A stretch of 64,000 nucleotides of DNA from Brevundimonas sp. Root608 (GTDB lineage: Bacteria; Pseudomonadota; Alphaproteobacteria; Caulobacterales; Caulobacteraceae): positions 248,001-312,000 of the forward strand of contig NZ_LMGT01000004.1 of the NCBI RefSeq assembly GCF_001427825.1, given 5' to 3'. Under the pieces are notes generated by a model. It was not told where the DNA came from. It was given only the letters and a program-made list of their open reading frames with translations, and ran no database searches. Position numbers and translations under genes: made by a program. Below, in pieces: positions 31,283 to 40,235 of this stretch (the first letter of the stretch is position 1; each line of letters opens with the position of its first letter).

Positions 31283-31755
31283 GCATTTCCCTCCAAGACC
31301 GCGCGCCTGCCGGCGCCGAACCGTCCCTCCACCGGGTTCCGTCGAAAGGCAGTGGGAGAACGGTCTGGACCGGGTCGAGAGTCTCGTATGCTTCTCGAAA
31401 AAATGTACGCGGATCTCGGGCGGCCTGTCGGCCTGGCCGGCCCCGCGCGAAACCGGGCGCGCGAGGCGCGCGAGGCGCGCGAGGCGTGGAATAAATAATG
31501 TCAAAGACCCCGCCCTGTGGGCTTTGGAGGACTAGAACACAGGCCTGCGTCAGAGGCGGTCGCAGGGCTCCGGACGGGCCTCGAACGCGGTCCTTGCAGG
31601 GGCGAAAGTCGCCAATTCAGGGGCGAGAGTAGCGGGTTGGGAGGGGCGGGAGTCTCCATCCCGGCGGAGAGCGCAACGCCGCAGTCTGGTGGTGGGCGTC
31701 GCCCCTGAAACGGAACGTATGGCCAACTCCAGCCCGGACCTCTAACACCTGCGGC
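31283..31755. other. 473-bp intergenic region with one possible 36-codon frame
   Basis: No confident gene is seen. A short open frame at 31388-31498 (ATG to TAA) would encode a 36-residue basic peptide with three Ala-Arg-Glu repeats, produced by three tandem copies of the 9-mer GCGCGAGGC (about 31459-31485). Further right, CAGGGGCGAAAGTCGCC and CAGGGGCGAGAGTAGCGG form an imperfect direct repeat around 31597-31636, the first containing a small hairpin. The region ends the accessory block and precedes recO. Confidence 0.4.
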
Positions 31756-32487
31756 ATGGATTTCACCGACCACGCCTTCGTCCTGTCCGCCCGCGCCCAT
31801 GGCGACACCGGGGTGGTGGTGGAACTGCTGACCGAGGAACACGGCCGCCGCGCCGCCTACGTCGCCGGCGGGGCCTCCCGGCGGATGAAGCCCTTCCTGC
31901 AGGCGGGGGCGCGGGTGACCGTCGACTACAAGGCGCGGACCTCGGACCACCTCGGCTCGGCCCGGCTGGAGCCGGTGGGGGAGGGGCCCAGCGCCCTGTT
32001 CGACGATCCGCTGGCCCTGACCGGCCTCGCCGCCGCTGCGGCGGTGGCGCAAGGGTCATTGCCGGAGCGGGAGCCGCATCCGGGCGCCTTCCTGGCCTTC
32101 GAGGCGCTGATGTCGGCCTTCGCCCTGCCGGACGTCTGGCCCGCCATCTTCGTGCGCTTCGAGGCGGGGCTGCTGGAGGACCTCGGCTTCGGCCTGGACC
32201 TGAGCCGTTGCGCCGTCACCGGGACCATGGACGACCTGGTCTGGGTCAGCCCGCGCACCGGCCGCGCCGTCAGCGCCGACGCCGGCGCGCCCTATGCCGA
32301 CAAGCTGCTGAGCCTGCCGCCCTTCATGTTGGGGGCCCAGGCGGGGCTGGGGGAGGGGGATGTCGGGGCCGGCCTCGATCTGACCGGCCATTTCCTCGAA
32401 CAGTTTGTCTTCCACCCCCAGAACAGGCCCATTCCGTCCGCGCGGGTGTGGATGATCGACAAGCTGCGCGAGGCGGGCCGGCTTTAG
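31756..32487 (+). CDS. recO: DNA repair protein RecO
   Basis: Mediator protein that loads RecA onto SSB-coated DNA with RecR. The 243-residue protein has the N-terminal OB-fold opening (DHAFVLSARAHGDTGVVVELLTEE as a recognisable pattern), then GGASRRMKPFLQAGA. The helical C-terminal domain contains RFEAGLLEDLGFGLDLSRCAVTG. Zinc-finger cysteines found in some RecO proteins are absent apart from one. It is 39 bp upstream of parC, as in other alphaproteobacteria. Confidence 0.95.
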   Translation: MDFTDHAFVLSARAHGDTGVVVELLTEEHGRRAAYVAGGASRRMKPFLQAGARVTVDYKARTSDHLGSARLEPVGEGPSALFDDPLALTGLAAAAAVAQGSLPEREPHPGAFLAFEALMSAFALPDVWPAIFVRFEAGLLEDLGFGLDLSRCAVTGTMDDLVWVSPRTGRAVSADAGAPYADKLLSLPPFMLGAQAGLGEGDVGAGLDLTGHFLEQFVFHPQNRPIPSARVWMIDKLREAGRL

Positions 32488-32526
32488 GCGCTAGACTCGA
32501 GCCTCCAGACCGCCGATTCGGACCCC

Positions 32527-34728
32527 ATGACCGTTCACACCCCGCCGCCGGAAGGCGGACGCATCGTAGACGAGCCGATGAGCGAGGCGCTGTCGCGCCG
32601 CTACCTGGCCTATGCGCTGTCGACCATCACCAACCGCGCCCTGCCGGACGTGCGCGACGGCTTCAAGCCGGTGCACCGGCGCATCATGTACGCCATGCAC
32701 CAGATGCGACTGAACCCGCAGGCGGCGGCGCGCAAATGCGCCAAGGTCGTCGGCGAGGTCATGGGCGGCTATCACCCGCACGGCGACGCCTCGATCTATG
32801 ACGCCCTGGTGCGCCTCGCCCAGGACTTCTCGCAGCGCTATCCGCTGGTCGACGGCCAGGGCAACTTCGGCAACATCGACGGCGATAACGCCGCGGCCAT
32901 GCGCTACACCGAGTGCAAGCTGACGGCGGCAGCCGTCCTCCTCATGGAGGGCATCGACCAGGACTCGGTGGACTTCAAGGCCACCTATGACGATCAGGAC
33001 GAAGAGCCGATCGTCCTGCCCGCCGGCTTCCCCAACCTGCTGGCCAACGGCTCGTCCGGCATCGCCGTGGGCATGGCCACCTCGATTCCGCCGCACAACG
33101 TCGGCGAATTGATCGACGCCTGCCACGTCCTGCTGGACCGTCCCGACGCCACGACCGAGGAACTGGCGACCATCGTTCCCGGTCCCGACTTCCCGACCGG
33201 CGGCGTCGCCGTCGAGGGCCACGCCTCCATCCTCGACGCCTATGAGACCGGCCGGGGCGGCGTTCGCCTGCGCGCCCGGTGGGAGACCGAGGACCTCGGC
33301 CGCGGCGTCTGGCGCATCATCGTCACCGAGATGCCCTACCAGGTGCAGAAGTCGAAGCTGATCGCCGACCTCGCCGATCTGATCGAGCACAAGAAGGCCC
33401 CGCTGCTCGGCGACGTGCGCGACGAGTCGGCCGAGGACATCCGGCTGGTCATCGAGCCGAAGAGCCGTACGGTCGAACCAGAAGTCCTCATGGAGAGCCT
33501 GTTCAAGCTCTCCGATCTCGAGGTCCGTTTCCCGATCAACATGAACGTGCTGGACGCCACCGGCACCCCGCGCGTCATGGGCCTGAAGGCCTGCCTCCAG
33601 GCCTTCCTCGATCACCGCCGCGACGTGCTGGTCCGGCGCGCCCACTGGCGCATCGAGCGGGTCGAGAAGCGGCTGCATCTGCTGGAAGGCCTGCGGATCG
33701 TCTTCCTCAACCTCGACGAGGTCATCCGCATCGTCCGCGAGGAGGAACAACCCAAGGCCGTCCTGATCGCCCGCTTCGGCCTGTCGGAACTCCAGGCCGA
33801 CTTCATCCTCGACACCCGCCTGCGCCAGCTGGCGCGGATCGAGGAAATGACGATCGAGAACGAATACAAGGCGCTCGCCGACGAACTTGCCGCGCTGCAG
33901 TCGCTCTCGTCCTCGCCGGCCAAACAGTGGAAGCAGGTCGGCAAGGATCTGGAGGCCGTGCGCAAGGCTCTCGTGTCGCCGCGCCGCACCACCATCGCCG
34001 AAGCCGTGGACTCGTCCGCCTACGCCTCGGTGGAGGCCTTCATCCCGCGCGAGGCCATCACCGTCATCCTCTCCGAACGCGGCTGGATTCGCGCCGCCAA
34101 GGGCAAGGTCGAGGATCCGTCCGAGCTGAAGTTCAAGGAGGGGGACAGCCTCGCCTTCCTCGTCGCCGGCCATACGACCGACAAGCTGCTGGTGGCCGCC
34201 TCGGACGGCCGCATCTTCACCGTCGGCGCCGACAAGCTGGCCTCGGGCCGCGGCCACGGCGAGCCGCTGCGCCTGATGATCGACCTCGACGAGAAGGCCG
34301 AGATCGTGAACCTGCTGATGCACCAGCCCGGCGGGAAACTGCTGATCGCGTCCAAGGCCGGCTACGGCTTCATCGCCCCCGAGGACGAGCTGCTGGCCCA
34401 GAAGCGCGGCGGCAAACAGGTGCTGAACGGCGAGATGCGCGCCGCCCTGCGCGTCACGGGCGACCACGTCGCCGCCATCGGCGACAACATCAAGGCCCTG
34501 ATCTTCCCCGTCGCCGAACTGCCCGAAATGGGCCGCGGCAAGGGGGTGAAGCTGCAGTCCTACAAACAGGGCGGCCTCGCCGACGTGGCGGTGTTCGACA
34601 GCGCCCTCGGCCCTGAATGGGTCGACGGCGGCGCCCGCCGCCGCAACTGGCCCGACTGGAAGGACTGGCTGGGCAAGCGGGCCGGGGCCGGGCGGCAGGG
34701 ACCGCGCGGGCTCAGGAAATTCCGTTAG
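32527..34728 (+). CDS. parC: DNA topoisomerase IV subunit A
   Basis: Decatenates daughter chromosomes together with ParE. The 733-residue protein has the opening [20 protein letters not shown], the active-site Tyr127 in AAMRYTEC, and a C-terminal DNA-wrapping domain shorter than that of GyrA and without a clear GyrA box. In the quinolone-resistance region ([12 protein letters not shown]) the position matching E. coli ParC Ser80 is Ala88 and the Glu84 equivalent is Asp92. The stop overlaps the convergent gene's stop by 4 bp (TTAG). Confidence 0.96.
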   Translation: MTVHTPPPEGGRIVDEPMSEALSRRYLAYALSTITNRALPDVRDGFKPVHRRIMYAMHQMRLNPQAAARKCAKVVGEVMGGYHPHGDASIYDALVRLAQDFSQRYPLVDGQGNFGNIDGDNAAAMRYTECKLTAAAVLLMEGIDQDSVDFKATYDDQDEEPIVLPAGFPNLLANGSSGIAVGMATSIPPHNVGELIDACHVLLDRPDATTEELATIVPGPDFPTGGVAVEGHASILDAYETGRGGVRLRARWETEDLGRGVWRIIVTEMPYQVQKSKLIADLADLIEHKKAPLLGDVRDESAEDIRLVIEPKSRTVEPEVLMESLFKLSDLEVRFPINMNVLDATGTPRVMGLKACLQAFLDHRRDVLVRRAHWRIERVEKRLHLLEGLRIVFLNLDEVIRIVREEEQPKAVLIARFGLSELQADFILDTRLRQLARIEEMTIENEYKALADELAALQSLSSSPAKQWKQVGKDLEAVRKALVSPRRTTIAEAVDSSAYASVEAFIPREAITVILSERGWIRAAKGKVEDPSELKFKEGDSLAFLVAGHTTDKLLVAASDGRIFTVGADKLASGRGHGEPLRLMIDLDEKAEIVNLLMHQPGGKLLIASKAGYGFIAPEDELLAQKRGGKQVLNGEMRAALRVTGDHVAAIGDNIKALIFPVAELPEMGRGKGVKLQSYKQGGLADVAVFDSALGPEWVDGGARRRNWPDWKDWLGKRAGAGRQGPRGLRKFR

Positions 34729-35171
34729 TCGAGCGGGGCCGGGATTCCGAATGCCCGGCTCAGCCTCACGCGCTGTTCCTCGCAGGCCGGGACCAGGGCG
34801 TACAAGGCCTGGAGCCCGGCGTTGAACCCGTTGATATCCTGCGCGAACAGCGCCTCGCGGGCCGGCCGGAAGGCCTCGCCCCGCACATCGCTGATTGCTT
34901 CTTCGGTCACCGGATCGGGGATCCGCAGCTGGGGGCCGAAGCGCTGGCTGTAGCGAACGAACTGCATCTCATGGCCCCGGTAGGTCGCGACGTCGGGATG
35001 GTGCTCGAACAGCTCCATCGACTTGCCCGTCGCGGCGGCGCCGTACACGCCGGCGCAGCGCACCGAGACATCGTAGTCCGCCTGGATCTCTTCGAGGAAC
35101 CGCTCCTGACCCGCGGCGGCGCCCGGCAGGGCCAATGCCGTCAGGACGCCGGCCAGAACCAATATGCGCAT
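34725..35171 (-). CDS. Exported protein of unknown function
   Basis: A 148-residue protein with a clear signal peptide (MRILVLAGVLTALALPGAAAG). The mature part is mainly helical with two cysteines (VRCAGVYGA and VPACEEQR), which could form a disulfide. I do not recognise a family. The ATG at 35171 is chosen because the signal peptide begins there; an ATG at 35183 adds four residues. It is convergent with parC. Confidence 0.65.
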   Translation of the reverse strand: MRILVLAGVLTALALPGAAAGQERFLEEIQADYDVSVRCAGVYGAAATGKSMELFEHHPDVATYRGHEMQFVRYSQRFGPQLRIPDPVTEEAISDVRGEAFRPAREALFAQDINGFNAGLQALYALVPACEEQRVRLSRAFGIPAPLD

Positions 35172-35314
35172 GGGAGCCTCCAATCCGCCGCGACGATGAA
35201 CGAACGCCGTTCTTCGTGCAAGGAGCCAATGGTGTCGGCGATTTCACTATCCGACCCCCGGTTGTCGCGCGATACTCGCGCCCTGGCCGACGCTCGGCCG
35301 TCCTGGAGACCGCA

Positions 35315-35893
35315 ATGCTGACCACCCTGATCGTCATCGCCGTCATCGTCGCAGTGGTGCTGTTCGTCATCGTCGGCGCCTACAACAAGCTTGTCGCCCT
35401 GGACCAGCGGGCCGACCAGTCGTTCGCCGACATCGACGTGCAGCTCAAGCAGCGCCACGACCTGATCCCGAACCTCGTCGAGACCGTGAAGGGCTACGCC
35501 ACCCACGAACGCGGCACCCTGGACGCCATCACCGCCGCCCGCGCGGCCGCCGCCGGCGCGACCTCGGTCAACGACAAGGTCGAGGCCGAGAACATGCTGA
35601 CCGCCACGCTGGGCCGTCTGTTCGCCGTCGCCGAGGCCTATCCCGACCTCAAGGCCAACACCAACTTCCTCGAGCTCCAGCGCGAGCTGTCGGACATCGA
35701 GAACAAGCTGGCCGCCGCGCGCCGCTTCTTCAACAACGCCGTCAGCGAGTTCAACGCGGTGCGCCGCCAGTTCCCCACCGTGCTGTTCGCCGGCATGGTC
35801 GGCTTCGGCCACGACAAGCCCTTCTTCGACGTCGGCGAGGGCGACCGAGCGACGATGAACGCCGCGCCGCCCAAGGTCAGCTTCACGGCGTAG
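35315..35893 (+). CDS. lemA: LemA family protein
   Basis: A 192-residue membrane-anchored coiled-coil protein. A single N-terminal hydrophobic helix (MLTTLIVIAVIVAVVLFVIV) is followed by the family hallmark YNKLVALDQRADQSFADIDV and LKQRHDLIPNLVETVKGYA. The next gene is an M48 metalloprotease, a very common pairing; LemA has been linked to membrane protease function but its biochemical role is not settled. Confidence 0.93.
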   Translation: MLTTLIVIAVIVAVVLFVIVGAYNKLVALDQRADQSFADIDVQLKQRHDLIPNLVETVKGYATHERGTLDAITAARAAAAGATSVNDKVEAENMLTATLGRLFAVAEAYPDLKANTNFLELQRELSDIENKLAAARRFFNNAVSEFNAVRRQFPTVLFAGMVGFGHDKPFFDVGEGDRATMNAAPPKVSFTA

Positions 35894-35905
35894 GGGATCG
35901 CATTG

Positions 35906-36934
35906 ATGGCCGCCGTCGGGCTCCAGACCCACATCTGGGCGAACAACACCCGTTCGGTCCTCCTGCTGGCAGGCTTCCCGGTCCTGATGGTGGGCATCAT
36001 CTACGGGGTGCAGCTCATCCTCATGGGCATGGGCTTCCTGCCCGGGACGGGCCGGGGACTGGGCGAGGACATGGCGCTCGCCGCGTCCTGGCTGGGCGGC
36101 ACCATTCCCCTGGCCCTCACCGTGGCGGCCATCTGGTTCGCCATCGCCTATTTCGGCAACCAGGCCATGGTCGACGCCATGACCGGGGCTCGAAAGGTTG
36201 AGAGGCGGACTGAACCGGACCTCTACAACCTGCTGGAAAACCTCGCGATCTCGCGGGGCCTGCGCACCCCGACGCTGCGGCTCATCGAGACCGGCACCCT
36301 GAACGCCTTCGCCACCGGCCTGCACGAGGGCCGGTACAGCATCACGGTCACCCGGGGTCTCGTCGACACCCTGACCCGCGACGAGCTGGAGGCGGTGCTG
36401 GCCCATGAGCTGACCCACGTCATCAACAAGGACGTGCGGACCATGGTGATCGCCTCGATCTTCGCGGGCATCATCAGCGTCATCGCCGAACTGGTGTTCC
36501 GGGGTCTGATCCATTCACGCGGCGGCGGACGCCGGGACAACAAGAACGCCATGCCGCTGGTCCTGATCGGCCTGGCCTTCGCCGCCGTCGGCTTCGTTCT
36601 GGCCATCGTCATCCGGATGATGCTGTCGCGCTCGCGGGAGTATGTGGCTGACGCGGGTGCGGTCGAACTGACCAAGAATCCCGACGCCATGATCTCGGCG
36701 CTGCGCAAGGTCGAGGGCCGGTCGACGCTCAAGGGGCCGGACGAGCTCCAGCAGCTGTTTCTCGACAACCAGCCGAATGGCGTCGGCCTGGAAGGCCTGT
36801 TCGCCAGCCATCCCCCGATCCAGAAGCGGGTCGACGCCCTGGTCCAGTTCGGGGGAGGGGTGGATCCCGGTCCCTGGAGCGGCTTCGCGCCGGAGCCGCC
36901 CGACTACGAAACCTCGGTGCCCGCGGCGGGCTGA
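35906..36934 (+). CDS. M48 family (HtpX-like) zinc metalloprotease
   Basis: A 342-residue inner-membrane protease. Two hydrophobic segments precede the catalytic domain, the zinc motif is HELTH (in LAHELTHVINKD), the third ligand lies in SREYVADAGAVELT, and two further hydrophobic segments sit between them. It resembles HtpX-type quality-control proteases. It follows lemA by 12 bp. Start at ATG 35906; a TTG at 35903 is equally possible. The 3' end overlaps the convergent bpt gene by 31 bp. Confidence 0.9.
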   Translation: MAAVGLQTHIWANNTRSVLLLAGFPVLMVGIIYGVQLILMGMGFLPGTGRGLGEDMALAASWLGGTIPLALTVAAIWFAIAYFGNQAMVDAMTGARKVERRTEPDLYNLLENLAISRGLRTPTLRLIETGTLNAFATGLHEGRYSITVTRGLVDTLTRDELEAVLAHELTHVINKDVRTMVIASIFAGIISVIAELVFRGLIHSRGGGRRDNKNAMPLVLIGLAFAAVGFVLAIVIRMMLSRSREYVADAGAVELTKNPDAMISALRKVEGRSTLKGPDELQQLFLDNQPNGVGLEGLFASHPPIQKRVDALVQFGGGVDPGPWSGFAPEPPDYETSVPAAG

Positions 36935-37665
36935 TCTTCCATCCGCTCCCAGCCCAGCCGGGTCAGCTGTTCCATGGGCCGGAAGTCGGCCTTGTAGTCC
37001 ATCTTGCGCGAGCCCCGGACCCAGTAGCCCAGGTAGACGAACGGCAGATTCACCGCCGTCGCCTGACGGACGTGGTCCAGGATGGCGAACCGGCCGAGAC
37101 TGCGGGCCTCCATCGCCGGCTCGAAGAAGCTGTAGACCATCGACAGCCCGTCCCCGAGCAGGTCCGTCAGGCAGACCCCCACCAGATCGCCGGGTCCGCC
37201 GTCGGGCGACGGCAGGCGGTACTCGATCAGATGCGTCCGGACAGCCGTGTCCTCGACCATGGCCACATAGTCGAGCCAGCTCATGGCGCTCATGCCGCCG
37301 CCGGGATGGCGGCCGTTCAGGTACCGGCGCAGCAGATCGAACTGCTCGGTCGTGGCCTCCGCCTCGACCAGGTCGCGCGACAGGTCGGCGTTCCGCTTCA
37401 GCACCTTGCGCTGCGAGCGCGAGAAGGCGAACTCGGGCACCGGCAGCCGCACCGAGACACAGGCGTCGCAGGCCTCGCAGGCCGGGCGGTAGGCGATGTT
37501 CTGGCTGCGGCGGAACCCGGCCTGGGTCAGCTCGTCGTTGACGTGAGCCCCTTCGCTGAACGGCAGGTTGGCGAACACCTTCCGCTCGGTCTGCCCTGGC
37601 AGATAGGGGCAGGGGGCCACCGAGGTCATGTAGAAACGAAGCTGGCGCTGGGGAACAAAGGTCAC
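36904..37665 (-). CDS. bpt: Aspartate/glutamate leucyltransferase (N-end rule)
   Basis: Transfers leucine from Leu-tRNA to N-terminal Asp or Glu, creating an N-degron for ClpAPS-type degradation. The 253-residue protein has the family opening CPYLPGQTERKVFANLPF, the cysteine segment CEACDACVSVRLPV near residue 62, and the C-terminal YLGYWVRGSRKMDYKADFRP. It belongs to the arginyl-tRNA-protein transferase superfamily; alphaproteobacterial members of this length are Bpt. It converges on the M48 gene. Confidence 0.9.
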   Translation of the reverse strand: MTFVPQRQLRFYMTSVAPCPYLPGQTERKVFANLPFSEGAHVNDELTQAGFRRSQNIAYRPACEACDACVSVRLPVPEFAFSRSQRKVLKRNADLSRDLVEAEATTEQFDLLRRYLNGRHPGGGMSAMSWLDYVAMVEDTAVRTHLIEYRLPSPDGGPGDLVGVCLTDLLGDGLSMVYSFFEPAMEARSLGRFAILDHVRQATAVNLPFVYLGYWVRGSRKMDYKADFRPMEQLTRLGWERMEDQPAAGTEVS

Positions 37666-37788
37666 GGCGCTACATCCGCATCCGATTTCGCCGACAGTGG
37701 GGCAGCCGTCTCGTCATCGGACGATTTGCGCCCGCGTCGCCCCGCGGGGCAAGCCCGTTCACCCCACACGCGCGTGCGGGGCGGCCCG

Positions 37789-38691
37789 TCACAGGCTGGT
37801 GTCCGTGGGCAGCACCGGCGCCTCGCGCAGCAGGACGATGGCGATGCGGCGGTTGCCGGCCAGGGTCGGATCGTCGGGATAGAGCGGGTCCGAACCCGCC
37901 TTGCCCGACACCTGGTAGACGCGGTCCGGATCGACGCCCGCGGCCTGCAGGATCAACCGCGAGGCGTTGGCCCGTGCGGAGGAGAGGGTCCAGTCGTTCG
38001 GACCCGTCGCGCGGCTTGACCCGGGCGCGGCCGAGGTGTGGCCCGTGACGGAAATGCGGTTGGGCAGCTGGGTGATGACCTTCGAAATGGTCCGCAGCAG
38101 CAGCTGGGCCCGCGGATTGGGCCGGGCCGAGTTCTGCTCGAACATCGACCGGCCTTCCTGATCGACCAGCTGGATGCGCAGGCCCTCGGGGGTCTGGTCG
38201 ATGATCAGCTGTTTGGACAGTTCGGCCAGCTCCGGCATCGACTGCATGGCCTGACGCAACGATTCGGCGGCCGAGGAGAACTCCGCGGCTTCGCGCCGGG
38301 CGATCTCCTCGCGCAGGGCCGCCTCGCTGGCGGCGGCGAGGTTCTGGCTCTGGCCCGCTTCGGGCGGTGCGTCCGGCGGCGCCTCGGGCGCGAGTTCGCT
38401 GATCACCGACTGCGAGCCCGATCCCTTGGCCCCGTCGTCGCCAAGCGCCGTCCCGCCGAGGATGCCGCCCGAACCCGAGGTCGTTTGCGAGACGCTGGCC
38501 GGAGCAAAATATTCGGCGATGCCGCGCTTCTGTTCCGGGTCGGTCGTATTGATCAGCCACATCAGCAGGAAGAAGGCCATCATCGCCGTGACGAAGTCGG
38601 CATAGGCCACCTTCCACGCGCCGCCATGGTGGCCGCCGCCAATGACCTTCTTGACCTTCTTGATGAGGATCGGGCGATCGCTCATGGACAT
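37789..38691 (-). CDS. motB: Flagellar motor protein MotB
   Basis: Stator component anchoring MotA to peptidoglycan. The 300-residue protein has a basic N-terminus, one transmembrane helix with the proton-carrying Asp32 (YADFVTAMMAFFLLMWL), a variable linker, and an OmpA-like domain (ISVTGHTSAA, SSARANASRLIL). MotA is not in the window; in Caulobacter the two genes are also apart. The minus-strand leader contains TTAACC, which resembles half a CtrA box, but the partner half is not clear. Confidence 0.95.
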   Translation of the reverse strand: MSMSDRPILIKKVKKVIGGGHHGGAWKVAYADFVTAMMAFFLLMWLINTTDPEQKRGIAEYFAPASVSQTTSGSGGILGGTALGDDGAKGSGSQSVISELAPEAPPDAPPEAGQSQNLAAASEAALREEIARREAAEFSSAAESLRQAMQSMPELAELSKQLIIDQTPEGLRIQLVDQEGRSMFEQNSARPNPRAQLLLRTISKVITQLPNRISVTGHTSAAPGSSRATGPNDWTLSSARANASRLILQAAGVDPDRVYQVSGKAGSDPLYPDDPTLAGNRRIAIVLLREAPVLPTDTSL

Positions 38692-38807
38692 GGGACGCTG
38701 GCCTCGGCGGTGAACTCGGCCCGACGATGGACGCCTCAAGGTTAAGGCCGCGTTTCCCATACCGTCCGGTCTTGCTCCGGCGCCGGGCCTCGCCTAGTCG
38801 TCGCGGT

Positions 38808-39305
38808 GTGAGCACGCCCTCAGATCCCGCGTTCGACGTCCAGGCCTACCGCCGCGCGCTGGGCGGTTTCGCGACCGGCGTCTGCGTGGTGACCGCGCAT
38901 ACGGAGGAGGGGCCCTTCGGCATCACGATCAACTCCTTCACCTCGGTGTCGCTCAAACCGCCCCTGGTGCTGTGGTGCCTGGATCGGGCCTCGGACCGGC
39001 ACAACGCCTTCGCCGCCGCGGACCGGTTCGCCGTTCACATGTTGCCGGCCGAGGACCGCGAGATGTCGGACCGGTTCGCCTGGGGCGTCTGCCGCCTGTC
39101 GTCGGACGAGTTCGACAGCTCCAGCGCCGAGCCTCCGCGGCTGAAGAACGCCCTGACGCGGCTGGACTGCGTCGCGACCGAGCGAATCGTCATGGGCGAT
39201 CACCTGACCATCGTCGGGGCGGTGCAGGCCTTTGAAACCGCGCCCGGCGCCGCCCTTGTCTATTATCGCGGCCGCTACGGCGTCGCTCCGGAGCCTGAGG
39301 AATGA
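38808..39305 (+). CDS. Flavin reductase domain protein
   Basis: A 165-residue FMN-binding split-barrel protein. Family marks are YRRALGGFATGVCVVTA, GITINSFTSVSLKPPLVL and, later, LVYYRGRYG. It would reduce FMN or FAD with NAD(P)H to supply a two-component monooxygenase, but no oxygenase is adjacent. A GTG start is used; the stop overlaps the next gene by 4 bp (ATGA), suggesting co-translation. Confidence 0.86.
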   Translation: MSTPSDPAFDVQAYRRALGGFATGVCVVTAHTEEGPFGITINSFTSVSLKPPLVLWCLDRASDRHNAFAAADRFAVHMLPAEDREMSDRFAWGVCRLSSDEFDSSSAEPPRLKNALTRLDCVATERIVMGDHLTIVGAVQAFETAPGAALVYYRGRYGVAPEPEE

Positions 39306-40171
39306 AGATCGGTTTCGCGGGCCTCGGCGTCATGGGTGGGCCGATGGCGCGTCATCTGGTTCATGCAGGACATGAAGTGTCCGGCTTCAACCGCACCCCC
39401 GACAAGGCGCGATCGTGGGCGCAAGCCAGCGGCGGCCGGTTCGCCGAGACGGTCGCCGGGGCGGCGGATGGCGCTGATCTGCTGATCCTGTGCGTCGGAA
39501 ACGACGACGACGTGCGCCAAGTCGTGACCGAAGCGCTGCCGCACTTGAATACGGGTGCGATCATCGTCGATCACACAACAACCTCCGCGAAGGTCGCGCG
39601 CGAAATGTCGGCGCTGGCGGCCGCTCAGGGCCGGGCGTTCATCGACGCACCGGTCTCCGGCGGTCAGGCCGGGGCCGAGAACGGCCAGCTCAGCGTGATG
39701 GCCGGCGGCGATGCGGCCGCGCTGGCGAAGGTCGAACCCGCGATCATGGCCTATTCGAAGGCCGTCAAACACATGGGTCCGTCGGGCGCGGGCCAGCTGA
39801 CCAAGATGGTCAACCAGATCGCGATCGCCGGCGTCGTCCAGGGTCTGGCCGAGGCCGTCCATTTCGCCGAGGTCACAGGCCTCGACACCGGCGCGGTCTA
39901 TGACGCCATCTCGAAGGGCGCGGCCCAGTCCTGGCAGATGGACAACCGCTGGAAGACGATGGCCGAAGGCCGGTTCGACTTCGGTTTCGCCGTCGACTGG
40001 ATGCGCAAGGATCTGGGCCTCGTGCTGGACGAGGCCCGCACCAATGGCGCTCATCTGGCGCTGACCGCGCTGGTGGACCAATTCTATTCCGAGGTGCAGT
40101 CCATGGGGGGCGCGCGATGGGACACGTCGAGCCTGGCGGCAAGACTGCAGGCGCGCGCCGATCGGGCCTGA
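39302..40171 (+). CDS. NAD(P)-dependent beta-hydroxyacid dehydrogenase (3-hydroxyisobutyrate dehydrogenase family)
   Basis: A 289-residue enzyme of the HIBADH/tartronate semialdehyde reductase family. The dinucleotide loop is GFAGLGVMGGPMARHL, the substrate motif is DAPVSGGQAGAENG, and the catalytic lysine is in GQLTKMVNQI. The substrate cannot be assigned beyond a short beta-hydroxyacid. It is translationally coupled to the flavin reductase gene. Confidence 0.88.
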   Translation: MKIGFAGLGVMGGPMARHLVHAGHEVSGFNRTPDKARSWAQASGGRFAETVAGAADGADLLILCVGNDDDVRQVVTEALPHLNTGAIIVDHTTTSAKVAREMSALAAAQGRAFIDAPVSGGQAGAENGQLSVMAGGDAAALAKVEPAIMAYSKAVKHMGPSGAGQLTKMVNQIAIAGVVQGLAEAVHFAEVTGLDTGAVYDAISKGAAQSWQMDNRWKTMAEGRFDFGFAVDWMRKDLGLVLDEARTNGAHLALTALVDQFYSEVQSMGGARWDTSSLAARLQARADRA

Positions 40172-40182
40172 GTATGCGCAAC

Positions 40183-40210
40183 ATTTCGTATAATATATCT
40201 TATGCGCATA
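40183..40210 (-). other. dif-like XerC/XerD recombination site (candidate)
   Basis: Read on the minus strand, the 28-bp element splits into TATGCGCATAA (XerC-type arm), GATATA (centre) and TTATACGAAAT (XerD-type arm). Against the E. coli dif site, 21 of 28 positions agree by eye, including nine of eleven in the first arm. It lies in a 64-bp AT-rich gap between two convergent genes. The first arm is also within a perfect 12-bp palindrome TTATGCGCATAA (40200-40211), so a regulatory site is the main alternative. Confidence 0.45.
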
Positions 40211-40235
40211 ACAAGCATGGCCCGGGGCGAGGTGT

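Noticed and set aside
32491..34467. A 658-codon frame antisense to parC
   Set aside because: Same antisense GC artefact; parC has all catalytic motifs.
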